Positions 21,928 to 59,504 of a stretch of DNA of 64,000 nucleotides are shown here, one piece after another. Origin of the DNA: Toxotes chatareus (lineage: Eukaryota; Chordata; Actinopteri; Toxotidae); the NCBI GenBank assembly GCA_016801885.1, contig CM028888.1:62001-126000 (forward strand), written 5' to 3'. Every line of letters starts with the position of its first letter. Positions within the stretch are counted from its first letter, which is position 1. The notes under the pieces are model-generated. The model was not told where the DNA came from. It ran no database searches and saw only the letters and a program-made list of their open reading frames with translations. A program made the position numbers and the translations under genes.

Positions 21928-22764
21928 GTGAGTGTGTGTCACAGTTGGGGGGGGGTGATCAGCACCACTGTGGTTTCAGAAAACCTCATTCATTCATGTG
22001 TTCATTCAGGATGAGGGTGAAGCAGCTGTGAAAACCAGAAAAGAGAAATATCTCAGCATCAAACTCACGGCACTGCTGTTTATGATGTGACAGTACGACA
22101 CCGATGTGTGTGGTGCTCCACGCTGTGGTGTCGTGTTCACGCGTCGTTGCGTTGAGCTGCAGCTCTGAGTCAAACTCTGACCTCAGCGTCGAGACTGAGG
22201 GTCAAAGAGCAGCTGCAGGTCAGAAACTGGCAGCCTCACGTTAAGCCCCGCCCTCCTTCAGATCCTGTGGGTGGATAAAGTTCGTGTAAGTTTTCAGACC
22301 GCCCTCTGGCCTCTAACCTCTGACCCCGAGCGAAGATGTAATGTGAGACACGGTTCACAGATCTGGAGACATGTTCACAGGACGGACTGCAGCTGCACAG
22401 ACTGTTTTTGTCTTTTTCAAATGATGAATCGATGGATGATGATCAGACGTCTGAGATTCAGCCACAGTTTCTACAACGAATGAATCCAGTTTTCATAACA
22501 AGGAGCAACAACTTTTCACATTAAAAGCGTGTTAGTGTGATGTCAGGATCACACACACGCAGAGTACAGTTGGACTCTTGTGTCCAGAATGAAGAGACAT
22601 TCTGTGATTTCCATGACTCTGTTTGCTGAGCTCTGATTGGCTGCTTGCAGCAGTAAATTAAAACACGGTGACGTGTGGTTGGTTCGAGTGTGTCTCCAGA
22701 GACGAGGACGCCCTGTGTTCATGTGTCAGGTCTCTGAGGCAGCAGCTTGATCACACCGTCTCTG

Positions 22765-23213
22765 TCTGTCTGCCTGCCTGCCTGCCTGCCTGTCTGTCTG
22801 TCTGTCTTCCTGCCTGCCTGTCTGTCTGTCTGTCTTCCTGCCTGTCTATCTTCCTGCCTGCCTGCCTGCCTGTCTGTCTGTCTTCCTGCCTGCCTGCCTG
22901 TCTGTCTGTCTGCCTGTCTTCCTGCCTGCCTGTCTGTCTGTCTTCCTGCCTGCCTGCCTGTCTGTCTGCCTGTCTTCCTGCCTGCCTGTCTGTCTGTCTG
23001 TCTGTCTGTCTTCCTGCCTGCCTGTCTGTCTGTCTGCCTGTCTTCCTGCCTGCCTGTCTGCCTGTCTGTCTGTCTTCCTGCCTGCCTGCCTGTCTTCCTG
23101 CCTGTCTGTCTGTCTGCCTGTCTTCCTGCCTGCCTGTCTGTCTGTCTGTCTTCCTGCCTGCCTGTCTGTCTTCCTGCCTGCCTGCCTGTCTTCCTGCCTG
23201 CCTGTCTGTCAGT
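22765..23213. repeat. (CTGC/CTGT/CTTC)n microsatellite
   Basis: About 450 bp of interspersed CCTG, TCTG and TTCC tetranucleotides. Its open frames (Leu/Cys/Ser-rich on plus, Arg/Gln/Asp/Thr-rich on minus) are artefacts. Confidence 0.95.
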
Positions 23214-23473
23214 GACATCACAGTGTCCTACAGGAGCGACTGACCTGAGAGCAGATTTAACAGCAGAGAGCTGCTGAGCTGTGATTGGCTGTGCCAACAG
23301 GAAATACTTCACTGTTTGTTTTCTTCTTCTGTGGTTGACTCACATTCCTCCCTCCCTCACTCATGGGGCCCGTGATTGGCCGAGATTCACAGGGATAAAT
23401 TCTGATTGGACGACTGGACTCAAGCTTCTTTTTCTCTAAGAAGAAAAAAAATCCCTAAATCCCCCTGTGAACA

Positions 23474-23673
<200 letters not shown>

Positions 23674-23807
23674 CAGCAGTGTGTGTGTTCAGGTCTGTTT
23701 GAATCATCAAAGTTCAGAAACGATTTAACAGAGACTGTTTTTGTTTAACTGACTCCAGATCAGTGCAGAGCAGCAGCATATGAAGGTATCATCATACTCA
23801 CAGTATT

Positions 23808-24660
23808 CAATTCAATTCAATTCAATTCAATTTTATTTATATAGCGCCTTCCACAATCAAAATTGTCTCAAAGCGCTTTACAGAGACCCAGAGCCTGACC
23901 CCAGATCAGCACTTAAGGCGACAGTGGCAAGGAAAACTCCCTTTTAACAGGAAGAAACCTTGAGCAGAACCTGGCTCAGATGGGGGACCCTCCTGCCGAT
24001 GGCCGGGCTGGGTGAAAGGAGGAAAAGGAGGAAGATAGGACAGCTAGGAATGGAGGAGAGGGGGAGAAAGACATGCAGCATAATACAGACAATGTGGGTC
24101 AGTATTTACATTACAGTTAGTGAACAGTTATTGGATAATGTGTGCTCAGCAGATTAGAATTATGAAACAGAGCACGGAGGCAAAAAGCTGTCATGACTGG
24201 TAATTATTTACATTACAGTCTGCAAAGAATATTAATCAAATATTTATCTGTAGCAGAACGGAACATTAAACATGTTAGAAATAGATCATTATAAACAATA
24301 AACAGCAGCAGGTGGGTGGAGCCAGGACCATAGGACATGCAGCTCCGGAGCCAGAGGTACCTGCAGTAAGGTACAGAGAAAGAGAGACCAGAGAGAAACA
24401 AACACAGGACTACGGGACAGAGAGGACACAGAGTTAATGACATGTAATAAAGGCTAATAAATTTGAGAGTGGGTCTGAGGAGAGAAAGAGAAAGAAGAAG
24501 AAGTGCGCAGTAAATCATGGGATGTCCCCCAGCAGCCTCGGCCTATAGCAGCATAACTAGGGGATGATTCAGTTGCCTGAGCCAGTCCTACTAAGGGCTA
24601 TATCCTTAACTGTAACAGTGTCTATAGAGATAATTGTGACTAACTATAAGTTTAATAAAT
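23808..24660 (+). mobile_element. Dispersed fish repeat, LINE 3'-end-like
   Basis: Starts with (CAATT)n and TTTTATTTATATAGCGCC, then CAAAGCGCTTTACAGAGACC and the AGGGTGAAAGGAGG-like tail. The region 24,530-24,620 repeats at 26,110-26,220 (CAGCCTCGGCCT..., CAGTTGCCTGAGCCAGTCCT). The latter lies beside L2-like reverse-transcriptase fragments, suggesting one LINE family. Confidence 0.75.
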
Positions 24661-24953
24661 AACTAGGACCATATCCAGTATCCAAACTGAACGTATTGAT
24701 GACGTCACAGTTTAGTTTTGATGCTTTGAGCCTGGATTCTTTCATCAGTCTCAGTCTGTAGCTAAAGTCCAGCGTCGGCCTCTGAGGAGTAAAACTACAC
24801 AGCAACGTAACAGAAACACTCAAGTAAAATACAAACACCTCACACCTGTACCTGAGTACAACACCTGAGTCACACACAGACACAAACAGCTGAGTCAGAC
24901 TTTTATTTTGAAATCTCTCCTCTCTGTGCTGTTAATTGTCAGGATCTGCGGCC

Positions 24954-36149
<11,196 letters not shown>

Positions 36150-36475
36150 AGGTTCCAGATGCCTGACAGGCAGAGCTGAGGGTAAAGTCGTTTGTCCCAT
36201 TCATTCATAAATGTGCCATCATCACTGGGTTGTTTTCCCTCAGTTCCGACTGTAAGGCTGCCTGAAGAAACCTGTTTTAACCAGTTGTTTGTTTTTTCAT
36301 ATTTTATATCTGAACCTTCGTTTTTAAAAGTTTGAGTAAAGCGACAGGAAGCAGCTGGTCCTGGATCAGATTTCTAACTTTATAATCCCTCATTTATTCT
36401 TTGTATTATTCTGAAGTTTCTGTTCCTGTGCTTTTACATTCTGATGCATAACTGAAGCTTTTTATTAAAACATAT

Positions 36476-36482
36476 GAATAAA
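36476..36482 (+). terminator. pdgfrb: pdgfrb polyadenylation signal
   Basis: AATAAA (36,477-36,482) lies 328 bp after the stop codon. No better signal occurs before the csf1r promoter. Confidence 0.65.
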
Positions 36483-37002
36483 CAAAGTCCAGCATTTTAC
36501 CGGAGTTTGTTTCAATCAGTGAGTTTATGAGATTTATCTGCTGGAAATAACGTAAATAATTTAATACTGTTAAGCTGTGATGGTTTATAAACCATAATCA
36601 AACCCCCCCACTCACACTTCCTGCTGTACTGTGGAACAAAGAGAAGTTGAAATGTGCTGAATGCCAGAAAACTTTCCTCCATCTGGCTCCGGTTCCTGTT
36701 CAAACTGAGTCAGACTCAAACTTCTTCATTTTTTCTCGGAATCTTAAAAACATCGAGTTTCTCATCAGCGTCTGCTCTGTGAAAGCTGAGCCATCATCAT
36801 GAAAGCACTGCCACTGTCCTCATTCTCATCATCATCATCCTCATCATCATCAGTACTCCTTGTGACTGATACTATTGATATGATTCATTTCGATAACTGC
36901 TGATAATATGATTTATTTTATTATCGGATCATTGATCCTCAGTCGTCGCTGCTCCAGCCGGAGCTGCTCTCTCTACTTCATTTAGACGTAGATCGTTTAG
37001 CG

Positions 37003-37255
37003 CACTGGTGCCCAACCTGGGGGTCGGACCCCTCCAAAGGGTCACAGGTACGTTTAGCATCTGTCTGTACTGAGACAGATGTTCTGTGACAGCTTGAATA
37101 CTCTGACGTCTGTGGGTCTGGAACAGCTGCTGAAACGAAACCCATGAAAGTGAAAAGTCTCTTTGATGGAACTGAGAACGTTTCAGCTGAGAACCAATCA
37201 GACGCTGCTGCTTTTAGTCTTAATGTGTTTGTTAACACGAAATCTTCATCTGAAA
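37003..37255. mobile_element. hAT-like DNA transposon relic
   Basis: CAACCTGGGGGTCGGACCCC followed by AAAGGGTCAC is typical of the terminal region of widespread hAT-Charlie-like elements. No coding capacity. Located in the pdgfrb-csf1r intergenic space. Confidence 0.45.
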
Positions 37256-37659
37256 AGTAGGGTTACCTGTGTGAGCTGTTCTGATTGGTCAGTAGTTTTT
37301 ATTGTCTTATTTTGAAATCTGGCTCTTTATTTACTTCCAGTCTTTTTGTCCGCCTCTGTTGATCGCCTGCCCCGCCTTCTTGTGTCTCACCTGTGTCATT
37401 TACCTCCAGCGTTTCACACTCTGTGTTCACTTCATCAGTTTTTCTGTTTTTTCTTCTGTTGTTGAGTCGAAGTAAAAGTTTAGTGTTTTTGTTTGTGAGT
37501 TTTTCTCAGCGTGAACTCGTGTTGTTCAGTTTCCCACGCATTGAACGTGACGGCATTTTTATTCGTATTCATCTTATTTGTTGACAGTTTGAGGATTTCA
37601 CAGACTGGACTCGAACCTGTGATGCTGCGTTTACGTGCTCTGAGTCTGAGACCTAACAC

Positions 37660-37820
37660 ACGGGGGGTGCAGGGGGCGGGATGGGGGGGGCGGAGTCAGG
37701 GGCGGAGCCAATGGGCAGAGTCGGGGCGGAGTCAGGGTCCTGGGTTTGAGAGGAACTTTGTTTCCTTCAGTCAGATTCAGTTTGACCTCAGTCTTAACAA
37801 CAACAGAGAGAGAGAGAGAG
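37660..37820 (+). promoter_or_regulatory. csf1r: Candidate csf1r promoter with clustered GC boxes
   Basis: Four GGGCGG/GGGGCGGAG boxes (about 37,673, 37,688, 37,700 and 37,723) and a CCAAT box (37,708-37,712) lie 100-150 bp before the csf1r ATG. A purine run (AGAGAGAGAGAGAG) directly precedes the ATG at 37,821. No TATA box. Mammalian CSF1R also has a TATA-less promoter with purine-rich PU.1 sites. The G-runs make G-quadruplex formation plausible. Confidence 0.5.
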
Positions 37821-52810
<14,990 letters not shown>

Positions 52811-53695
52811 CTGATCTGAACATCTGAGAATGAGTCGATAGATGAAGACCATCCTGCTCACTGCTGAAAACTTTATGGACAAACCGTCAAGTTAAAGTCA
52901 AACCTGCCAGGTGTGAAGGCTCCTGCCTGCGAGGGTTTTCTGGTATTTTCTCTCTGTTCACAGATACAGAGCAGGTCTCAGCATCCGGCCTCTCCTGAGA
53001 GCAGAGAGGCCGCGGCTCCCATCAGCTTTTCACCAAGGGTTCAACCCTCGCCGGCCTGTCACTGCATTAGATGCCAGTCTGACGATGGTGTCGACAACAA
53101 CAAAACACACGACTGATACGTTTGTGGTTTGGGTCTCCTCCTATGTCTACACACAGACGGGTGTGGATCACATGATCCCTGCTCTGTAGAAGGAAGTCTG
53201 TGTGTTCGGCGCGGGGAGGAAGTCGGGTTAGGATCTGAAGGGACCACGTCACATTGGACGTCGTGGGTTAAAAACCCGTGAGACTGATGCAGCTGACAAC
53301 TCCACCAAGGCCGATGTCCATTTCCTCAGTGTTGACTTTCTGTTTTCTCCCTTTGTCAGTCTCATTCACACACATTCAAACAGCAGCAGCAGTTAGAGGT
53401 TCAGCGTCCTGCTCGAAGACACTTGGACTTGGACACAGTCTCTGCAGGAGGAGGAGCGAGTACAAGGCGACTGCTTTACTTCCTGAGCTGAAAAAAAATG
53501 ACAAAACTTTATGATTGGTGAGAAATGAAGTTTCCACAAGAACTGCAAAAAAACCAAACAGTAAATCTGTTTGTAAAATCCAAACATTTCATCTGTGAGA
53601 CATCACATCAGCGCGCGGTGTTTCACGCTGAACACGAACAGACACGTGACTGTGAACGACGACAGGATTTAAATAAAGTTGTACAGTGTAATCTT
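52811..53695 (+). other. csf1r: csf1r 3' untranslated region
   Basis: No coding signal after the TGA at 52,808-52,810. AATAAA at 53,672-53,677, followed by a GT-rich stretch, is the likely polyadenylation signal, giving a 3' UTR of about 880 bp. Confidence 0.6.
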
Positions 53696-53699
53696 TGAT

Positions 53700-54590
53700 T
53701 TTCTTCTTTACCTAAACACAGTCACATCAGAAGCATCACTGAAAAACCAACATGGACAAAACCCCGGACAGAGGAAGTGACCTGAGTTGCTGAGCATTAA
53801 ATTTCAGAGTAAAAGTCTGACTGACAGTCTCAGAGTCTGACCTGTGGCAGCCACACAGCTGATCTCTGCCTTCGTCGTTAAAGTGTTTGATTCCAACCAA
53901 ACCTGGTTTCTCTTCTGTAACTGAGCACACGTGTTTTCACACTTTGGATTTTTACAGTGTTTTTGTAAAAAACAGCAGACTCCTGTTTATACCTGCTTTA
54001 CCTGTATAACCAGTTTATACAGGTGTGCTACCTGGTCTCTGTCAGACCGATCAGTGATCACTCAGGTATTTGTAACTCACATCTTCATGAGAGACGTCAG
54101 AACAAACAGTGAACCAGAATAAACTCAGAAACCAGTTCATGTCTTTATGTAAAGATTATTAATGGGAAACGTTTAACAAATGATGATTCACAGTTTTTAA
54201 TTTGTGTTTCCAGCCTCTTCAGCTGTGCCACAGGTAAAGCTTCTATACCTGCAGGGGGCGGGGCCAGATCAAAGCAGATTACCTGACAGGTTTACTGCCT
54301 CTGGACTTTAGATTCTGATAAACAAGAAACATAAAGTTTGTTTGGTGATGAATGAGTGAAGGTGTGTGTGTGTGTGTGGACAGTAGCACTGTGTCAGTTA
54401 CCTGAGGACACCATGCTGACTGCAGGTCCTTCCTCAGGAAGATGGACACTGAGAATAAGAAGAAGAATCACCATCACCATCGTCAAAATCAATCGTAATA
54501 ATTAAAAAGACTAATAATAATAACTAATGCTGTCAGTGGTTCTGTCTGTGCTGTCAGCTGTAGCACTGACTGCAGAGTGTGTGTTTCAGG
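53700..54590. other. Intergenic region between csf1r and tmprss15
   Basis: No gene or clear mobile element. A short (GT)n stretch lies at 54,361-54,378. Confidence 0.6.
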
Positions 54591-54594
54591 CCAT

Positions 54595-55245
54595 CAGTTT
54601 CTGATCACTGCTCCTGCTCTGAGCGACGTAGCAGCTGCTCTGGGTTCAGCCTGATCAGGGATCAGTTTCTGATCACTGCTCCTGCTCTGAGCGACGTAGC
54701 AGCTGCTCTGGGTTCAGCCTGATCAGGGATCAGTTTCTGATCACTGCTCCTGCTCTGAGCGACGTAGCAGCTGCTCTGGGTTCAGCCTGATCAGGGATCA
54801 GTTTCTGATCACTGCTCCTGCTCTGAGCGACGTAGCAGCTGCTCTGGGTTCAGCCTGATCAGGGATCAGTTTCTGATCACTGCTCTTGCTCTCACTGCTC
54901 CTCAGGGATCAGTTTCTGAGCGACGTAGCAGCTGCTCTGGGTTCAGCCTGATCAGGGATCAGTTCTGATCTGATCACTGCTCCTGCTCTGAGCTGATCAC
55001 TGCTCCTAGCAGCTGCTCTGGGTTCAGCCTGATCAGGGATCAGTTTCTGATCACTGCTCCTGCTCTGAGCGACGTAGCAGCTGCTCTGGGTTCAGCCTGA
55101 TCAGGGATCAGTTTCTGATCACTGCTCCTGCTCTGAGCGACGTAGCAGCTGCTCTGGGTTCAGCCTGATCAGGGATCAGTTTCTGATCACTGCTCCTGCT
55201 CTGAGCGACGTAGCAGCTGCTCTGGGTTCAGCCTGATCACGTGTG
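54595..55245. repeat. 68-bp tandem satellite
   Basis: Eight to nine units of 68 bp (start GGATCAGTTTCTGATCACTG, middle GAGCGACGTAGCAGCTGCTC), nearly identical except for a scrambled stretch at 54,880-55,010. Unit spacing measured between two adjacent starts (54,661 and 54,729) is 68. Located 0.6 kb upstream of the tmprss15 promoter region. Confidence 0.95.
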
Positions 55246-55654
55246 ATTTCCAGAGCGAAGGATTAATCAACGTTCACATTCACCAAGGCTCCGCCCGGCT
55301 CTGCACTGTGGGTCATAAAGCATGGAGCATGTCATCCAGCTGATTGGTTTGTTTATGAGCCTCATTAATCAGTTTATCATACGTCCTGTCAGCAGCAGCT
55401 CAGACACACACAGGTGAGCTGAAGGTGAGCTCTGATGTCACAGTAAAACATCTGCGAGGTCGTGTGTGTGTGAGCGTTCCTGAAGCGTTTCATGAGTCTC
55501 AGGTGTGCCAATGACGTGTCACTCACAGGTAACTATCACTTTACTTTCCTGTGAAAATGTTCCGGCCTCAGGTGGTCACTACCTGGTGGTGACGTTACTA
55601 ATGTTAGATTGACAGGTGAAGTCATTAACGCTGACAGGAAGTCACTTGTATCAG

Positions 55655-55920
55655 TTTTGGACTTTGGTTTTTGCTGAGTCATCACACTCACTGAACACAT
55701 TTGCAGCAGCAGAAACATCATAACTGATTTTTATCAGCTGCAGCTCCGATAACGAGCAATTGATCATTTTCATTTTCCGCTCCATAAAAGCTGATCACAG
55801 ATCAGATTCAGTCAGAGAGCAAAGACAGTCGCTCTGTTCCTGATCCCAAAACCACAGACACTAACAGCAAACTGCTGAAGAGGAAAACAAACAGCAGCTG
55901 ATCTCAGGTCTGCAGCAGGT
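55655..55920 (+). promoter_or_regulatory. tmprss15: Candidate tmprss15 promoter and first untranslated exon
   Basis: A TATA-like CATAAAAG (55,783-55,790) is followed by a plausible untranslated exon ending at 55,918 before donor GTAAAC. The coding exon has its own acceptor (CCCTGCAG at 56,173-56,180), 8 bp before the ATG. TGGACTTTG at 55,658-55,666 equals the HNF4-specific core CAAAGTCCA on the other strand, fitting gut expression. Confidence 0.45.
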
Positions 55921-56188
55921 AAACCGATTCATGCTGACTCATGTTCTGTGCCGACAGGAAGTGGAATCAGTTGCCTTTAAAATAGGACAGTTTCAGTGGT
56001 CTCACCTGAGACGCAGGTGTGGACTTTACTGTGTCACCTGGACACAGACCTTCTGTGGAACTGTGCAGCTGTAAATCACACAGATCCTCTGTGAGCAGAG
56101 AGAGACTGACAGACGGCAAACAGATGATTTACTGTTGTGGTTTATTGACTGAGTTATTGATCGAGTATCGTTCCCTGCAGCTGGAAAC

Positions 56189-58581
56189 ATGATGCGGCGT
56201 CTGTCGTCTCTGGAGTTTCGCCTCAGCATCATTTCCTCTCTTCTTCTGATCTGTTGTGTTGGACTGATCATAGTATCGTGGATCAGCCTGAAGCCTGAAG
56301 GTAACTGAACATCTGCTTTTACTAAACTGATCAGAACAGAATATCATTAATCAATACTAATGTTGTCTGTGAAGACTCTTCATCATTCAGGTCACAGAAT
56401 TTCTAAGTGCTAAACTAATGCATCTGGATCTGCCTGAGGTTCTTGAAGACGTTCTACCTTCATCCTAAAGGCCTGTGCAGTGCTCAGTGATTGGTCGGAT
56501 CGTTATCACCTGGTGTCACAACTGAGCAAGGAGTTCAAAATAAGAGTCTTTATATTAAAAATAAAAATCACTCGTGGCAAAAAGGCAACAAAAATAAAAG
56601 ACTACAAAAACACAAAATTACGGTCAGCGAGGAAAACCAACAAAACAAGACAATGGACTGAAGAAGAAAACAGGACCCGACAGGACGAGGGAAACGCTGG
56701 TTCTATCAAGAGACAGGACCAACTGGCACAGGACAAAGAGACGCAGACAATATATGGATACTAGGTAATGGGGAACAGGTGGAAACAATCAGGCTGGCAG
56801 GAACATGAGAGGAAGGGCGAGCTACCTGAAACACAAAGGGAGAACAGATTACAAAATAAAAGCAGAATTCACAGGACAAAACATAACAAGACATCAAGAC
56901 ATTTCCTCACTGTGACACCTGGTGAGTCTCTGACCTTCATCAAACTGAAACAGCCATCACTGGTCAGCAGAGACTTTTGGACGAAGGTGAACTGTCTGGC
57001 AGAACCTCAGACGGGGGCAGCTGCGTTGGTAAAACATGAAGGAGCTCATACGGTTGTTTGGTGCCGAGGTGGCGGTGAGTCTGCGGTGCTGAGCGGGCGG
57101 ATGGTGATCACAGAGGGAGCCGTGTTCTCTGAGGAGCTGAGGAACTCCAGCAGTCTGCAGTTTAAATCTCTGGCCTTTGACGTCCAGCAGCTGGTGAGAT
57201 CACATGCTTTTCCTTTGAAAAAGAATGGGCAGATTCAGCTTTTATTTTGAAAGACTACAGGGAAGTGGCTCAGTGTCGGTGTTTTAATGTGAACGTGACG
57301 TTTGAAGCATCGTCTCTGTGATCGATACTGACCCGATCACTTCCCTCACATTTCATGACATCATGTCTGACCTGTGATTGGCCAACAGGTGTCCGAGGCG
57401 TTCGGCCACACGGAGCTCCACCGGCTCTACAGGTCCTGTCAGGTGTCACACTTCAGGTCCGATGTCTGATCGTCAATACCAATAAATTACATCAGAACTG
57501 ATCAATCATCAACTGATTCATCAGTTCCATCTCAGTGACAGAGCTGATCAAAGGGTCAATCACACCATCACTGATCAATGATCTGCTGACTAAGCAGTTT
57601 CATCCCAATAAGCAGCAGCAGCTGTTTGATCTTTCATTGATTAACTGATCAATCAACCGATTGATTGTTTGCTCAGAGGCTGATGACATGTTCTGCTGAT
57701 AATCTGATTGATGAGGTGACAGCTGTTATTCATTTGTGTTCTCAGTCGGGGCAGCGTGGCCGTGACCTTTGACCTGTGCTTCAATCAGCTGATCGATGCA
57801 AAGGACGCGGAGCATCAGCTGGGGGCGGGGCTTCAGGAGACAGAGGGAGGAGGACTGGTGATTGACAGAAACAGCATTCACATCACAGGTAACTGTGAGG
57901 TCACGGTGAGGTCAGGTTAGTTAATCAAGCTGCATTATGGATGGAACGTACACATCCAAACCACAGGCTGAGGTCACAGTGTCCGCCGCCGCCGCCACGC
58001 CCACCCGCACTCTCTGCAGGTGAACGTCCTGAGGGAGGCGACATGAAACCAACACTGTCAGTGAAAATCAGACGTCCTCCACGGTTTGTGTCAGTGATCA
58101 GACTTTGTTTTTCCAACATTAATGAACCAGGTGCTGAACCGACACCACCGCTCTGGAAACCTGATCAATCATCAGAGACGTCGTGTAAAAGCCGATCAGA
58201 TCAGACTGGAAGCCACTGGTTTAGAACGGATGAATCCAGACCGAAGCTCAGATCTGATTAAATGAAACGCAGCATCGATCATGTTCAGTCTGTAAAAACA
58301 GCAGCAGCTGAAACTGTGACTGAAACGTTTCTTACAGAGAAACCGGACAAGACGACGGCTGCGCCGCCGACCGTCACACCTACGGCAGGTGAGGAGGAAC
58401 TCAGGTGTCTCTGTGTGTAGTCCTAAAGGTAGCTGATATTGATCGGCGTCTCTCTCCACAGCGACGTGTCCTCCTCATCACAAACCCTGTGCTGACGCGC
58501 TGACGTGTGTTCCGATCGATCGGTTCTGTGATGGAGTCGATGACTGTCCCGACGCCTCTGACGAAGACGCCGCTTGCTGTG
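56189..58581 (+). other. tmprss15: tmprss15 membrane anchor, SEA domain and first LDLa repeat
   Basis: Cytoplasmic MMRRLSSLEFR, then TM LSIISSLLLICCVGLIIVSW. SEA: SLQFKSLAFDVQQL and VAVTFDLCFNQLID. The exon at 57,003 was started at TGGCAG/AACCT because this fits phase 1 and aligns with the vertebrate protein. A 51-bp Thr/Pro exon (58,338-58,388) links to LDLa with six cysteines and the calcium motif DDCPDASDED. Confidence 0.85.
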
Positions 58582-59380
58582 GTCGCTGACTGTTTATATG
58601 AACAGTTTGTTTCAAAAACATAAAAACAGATTCGTGTTAGAAAATATTTATTAATATTTATTATAAATATTTAGTGAAGTGTTTAACACGATCTGTTATC
58701 AGCACATCTCAGGCGTGTCAGGTGATACCAAAGGATACACCTACCTGATGATGTCATCACTCTTATCTCCATAGCAACATCGTGTGACGGACAGTTCGTG
58801 CTGACAGGGCCGAGCGGTTCGTTCAGTTCATCACACATTTCTGAAACGTACGACGACAACAGCTTCTGTCGCTGGATCATCAGGTCACACAACAACACAA
58901 CACACACTGAACACAACAACACAACACACAACAACACCGTGGCACACAGTGACACACACACAGTGGCACACACAGTGACACACACACAGTGACACACACA
59001 CAGTGGCACACAGTGACACACACACAGTGACACACACACAGTGGCACACACAGTGGCACACAGTGACACACACAGTGACACACAGAGACACACAGTGACT
59101 CACACAGTGACTCACACAGTGGCACACAGTGACACACACAGTGACACACACACAGTGGCACACACAGTGGCACACAGTGACACACACAGTGACACACACA
59201 CAGTGGCACACAGTGGCACACACAGACACACACACAGTGGCACACACAGACACACACACAGTGACACACACAGTGGCACACACAGTGACACACACACAGC
59301 ACACACACACACAGACACACACACAGACACACACAGTGACACACACACACAGACACACACACACACACACACACACAGTG

Positions 59381-59425
<45 letters not shown>

Positions 59426-59473
59426 GACACACACACACACACAGTGACACACACAGACACACACAGTGACACA

Positions 59474-59504
<31 letters not shown>

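Noticed and set aside
22668..23312. Leu/Cys/Pro-rich and Arg/Gln/Thr/Asp-rich frames of 156-197 codons
   Set aside because: Both strands of a CTGC/CTGT microsatellite.
37590..37660. tRNA-like B-box (GGTTCGAGTCC on the minus strand)
   Set aside because: No A-box at the proper distance and no cloverleaf; probably a chance match or an old SINE scrap.
54595..55245. Regular repeats resembling a CRISPR array
   Set aside because: Contiguous 68-bp units without unique spacers in a vertebrate intergenic region; it is a satellite.
56480..57250. Lys-rich frame 56,480-56,764 and frame 56,768-57,250 as one gene
   Set aside because: The first, and the start of the second, lie in a non-autonomous transposon; only 57,003-57,193 is a tmprss15 exon.
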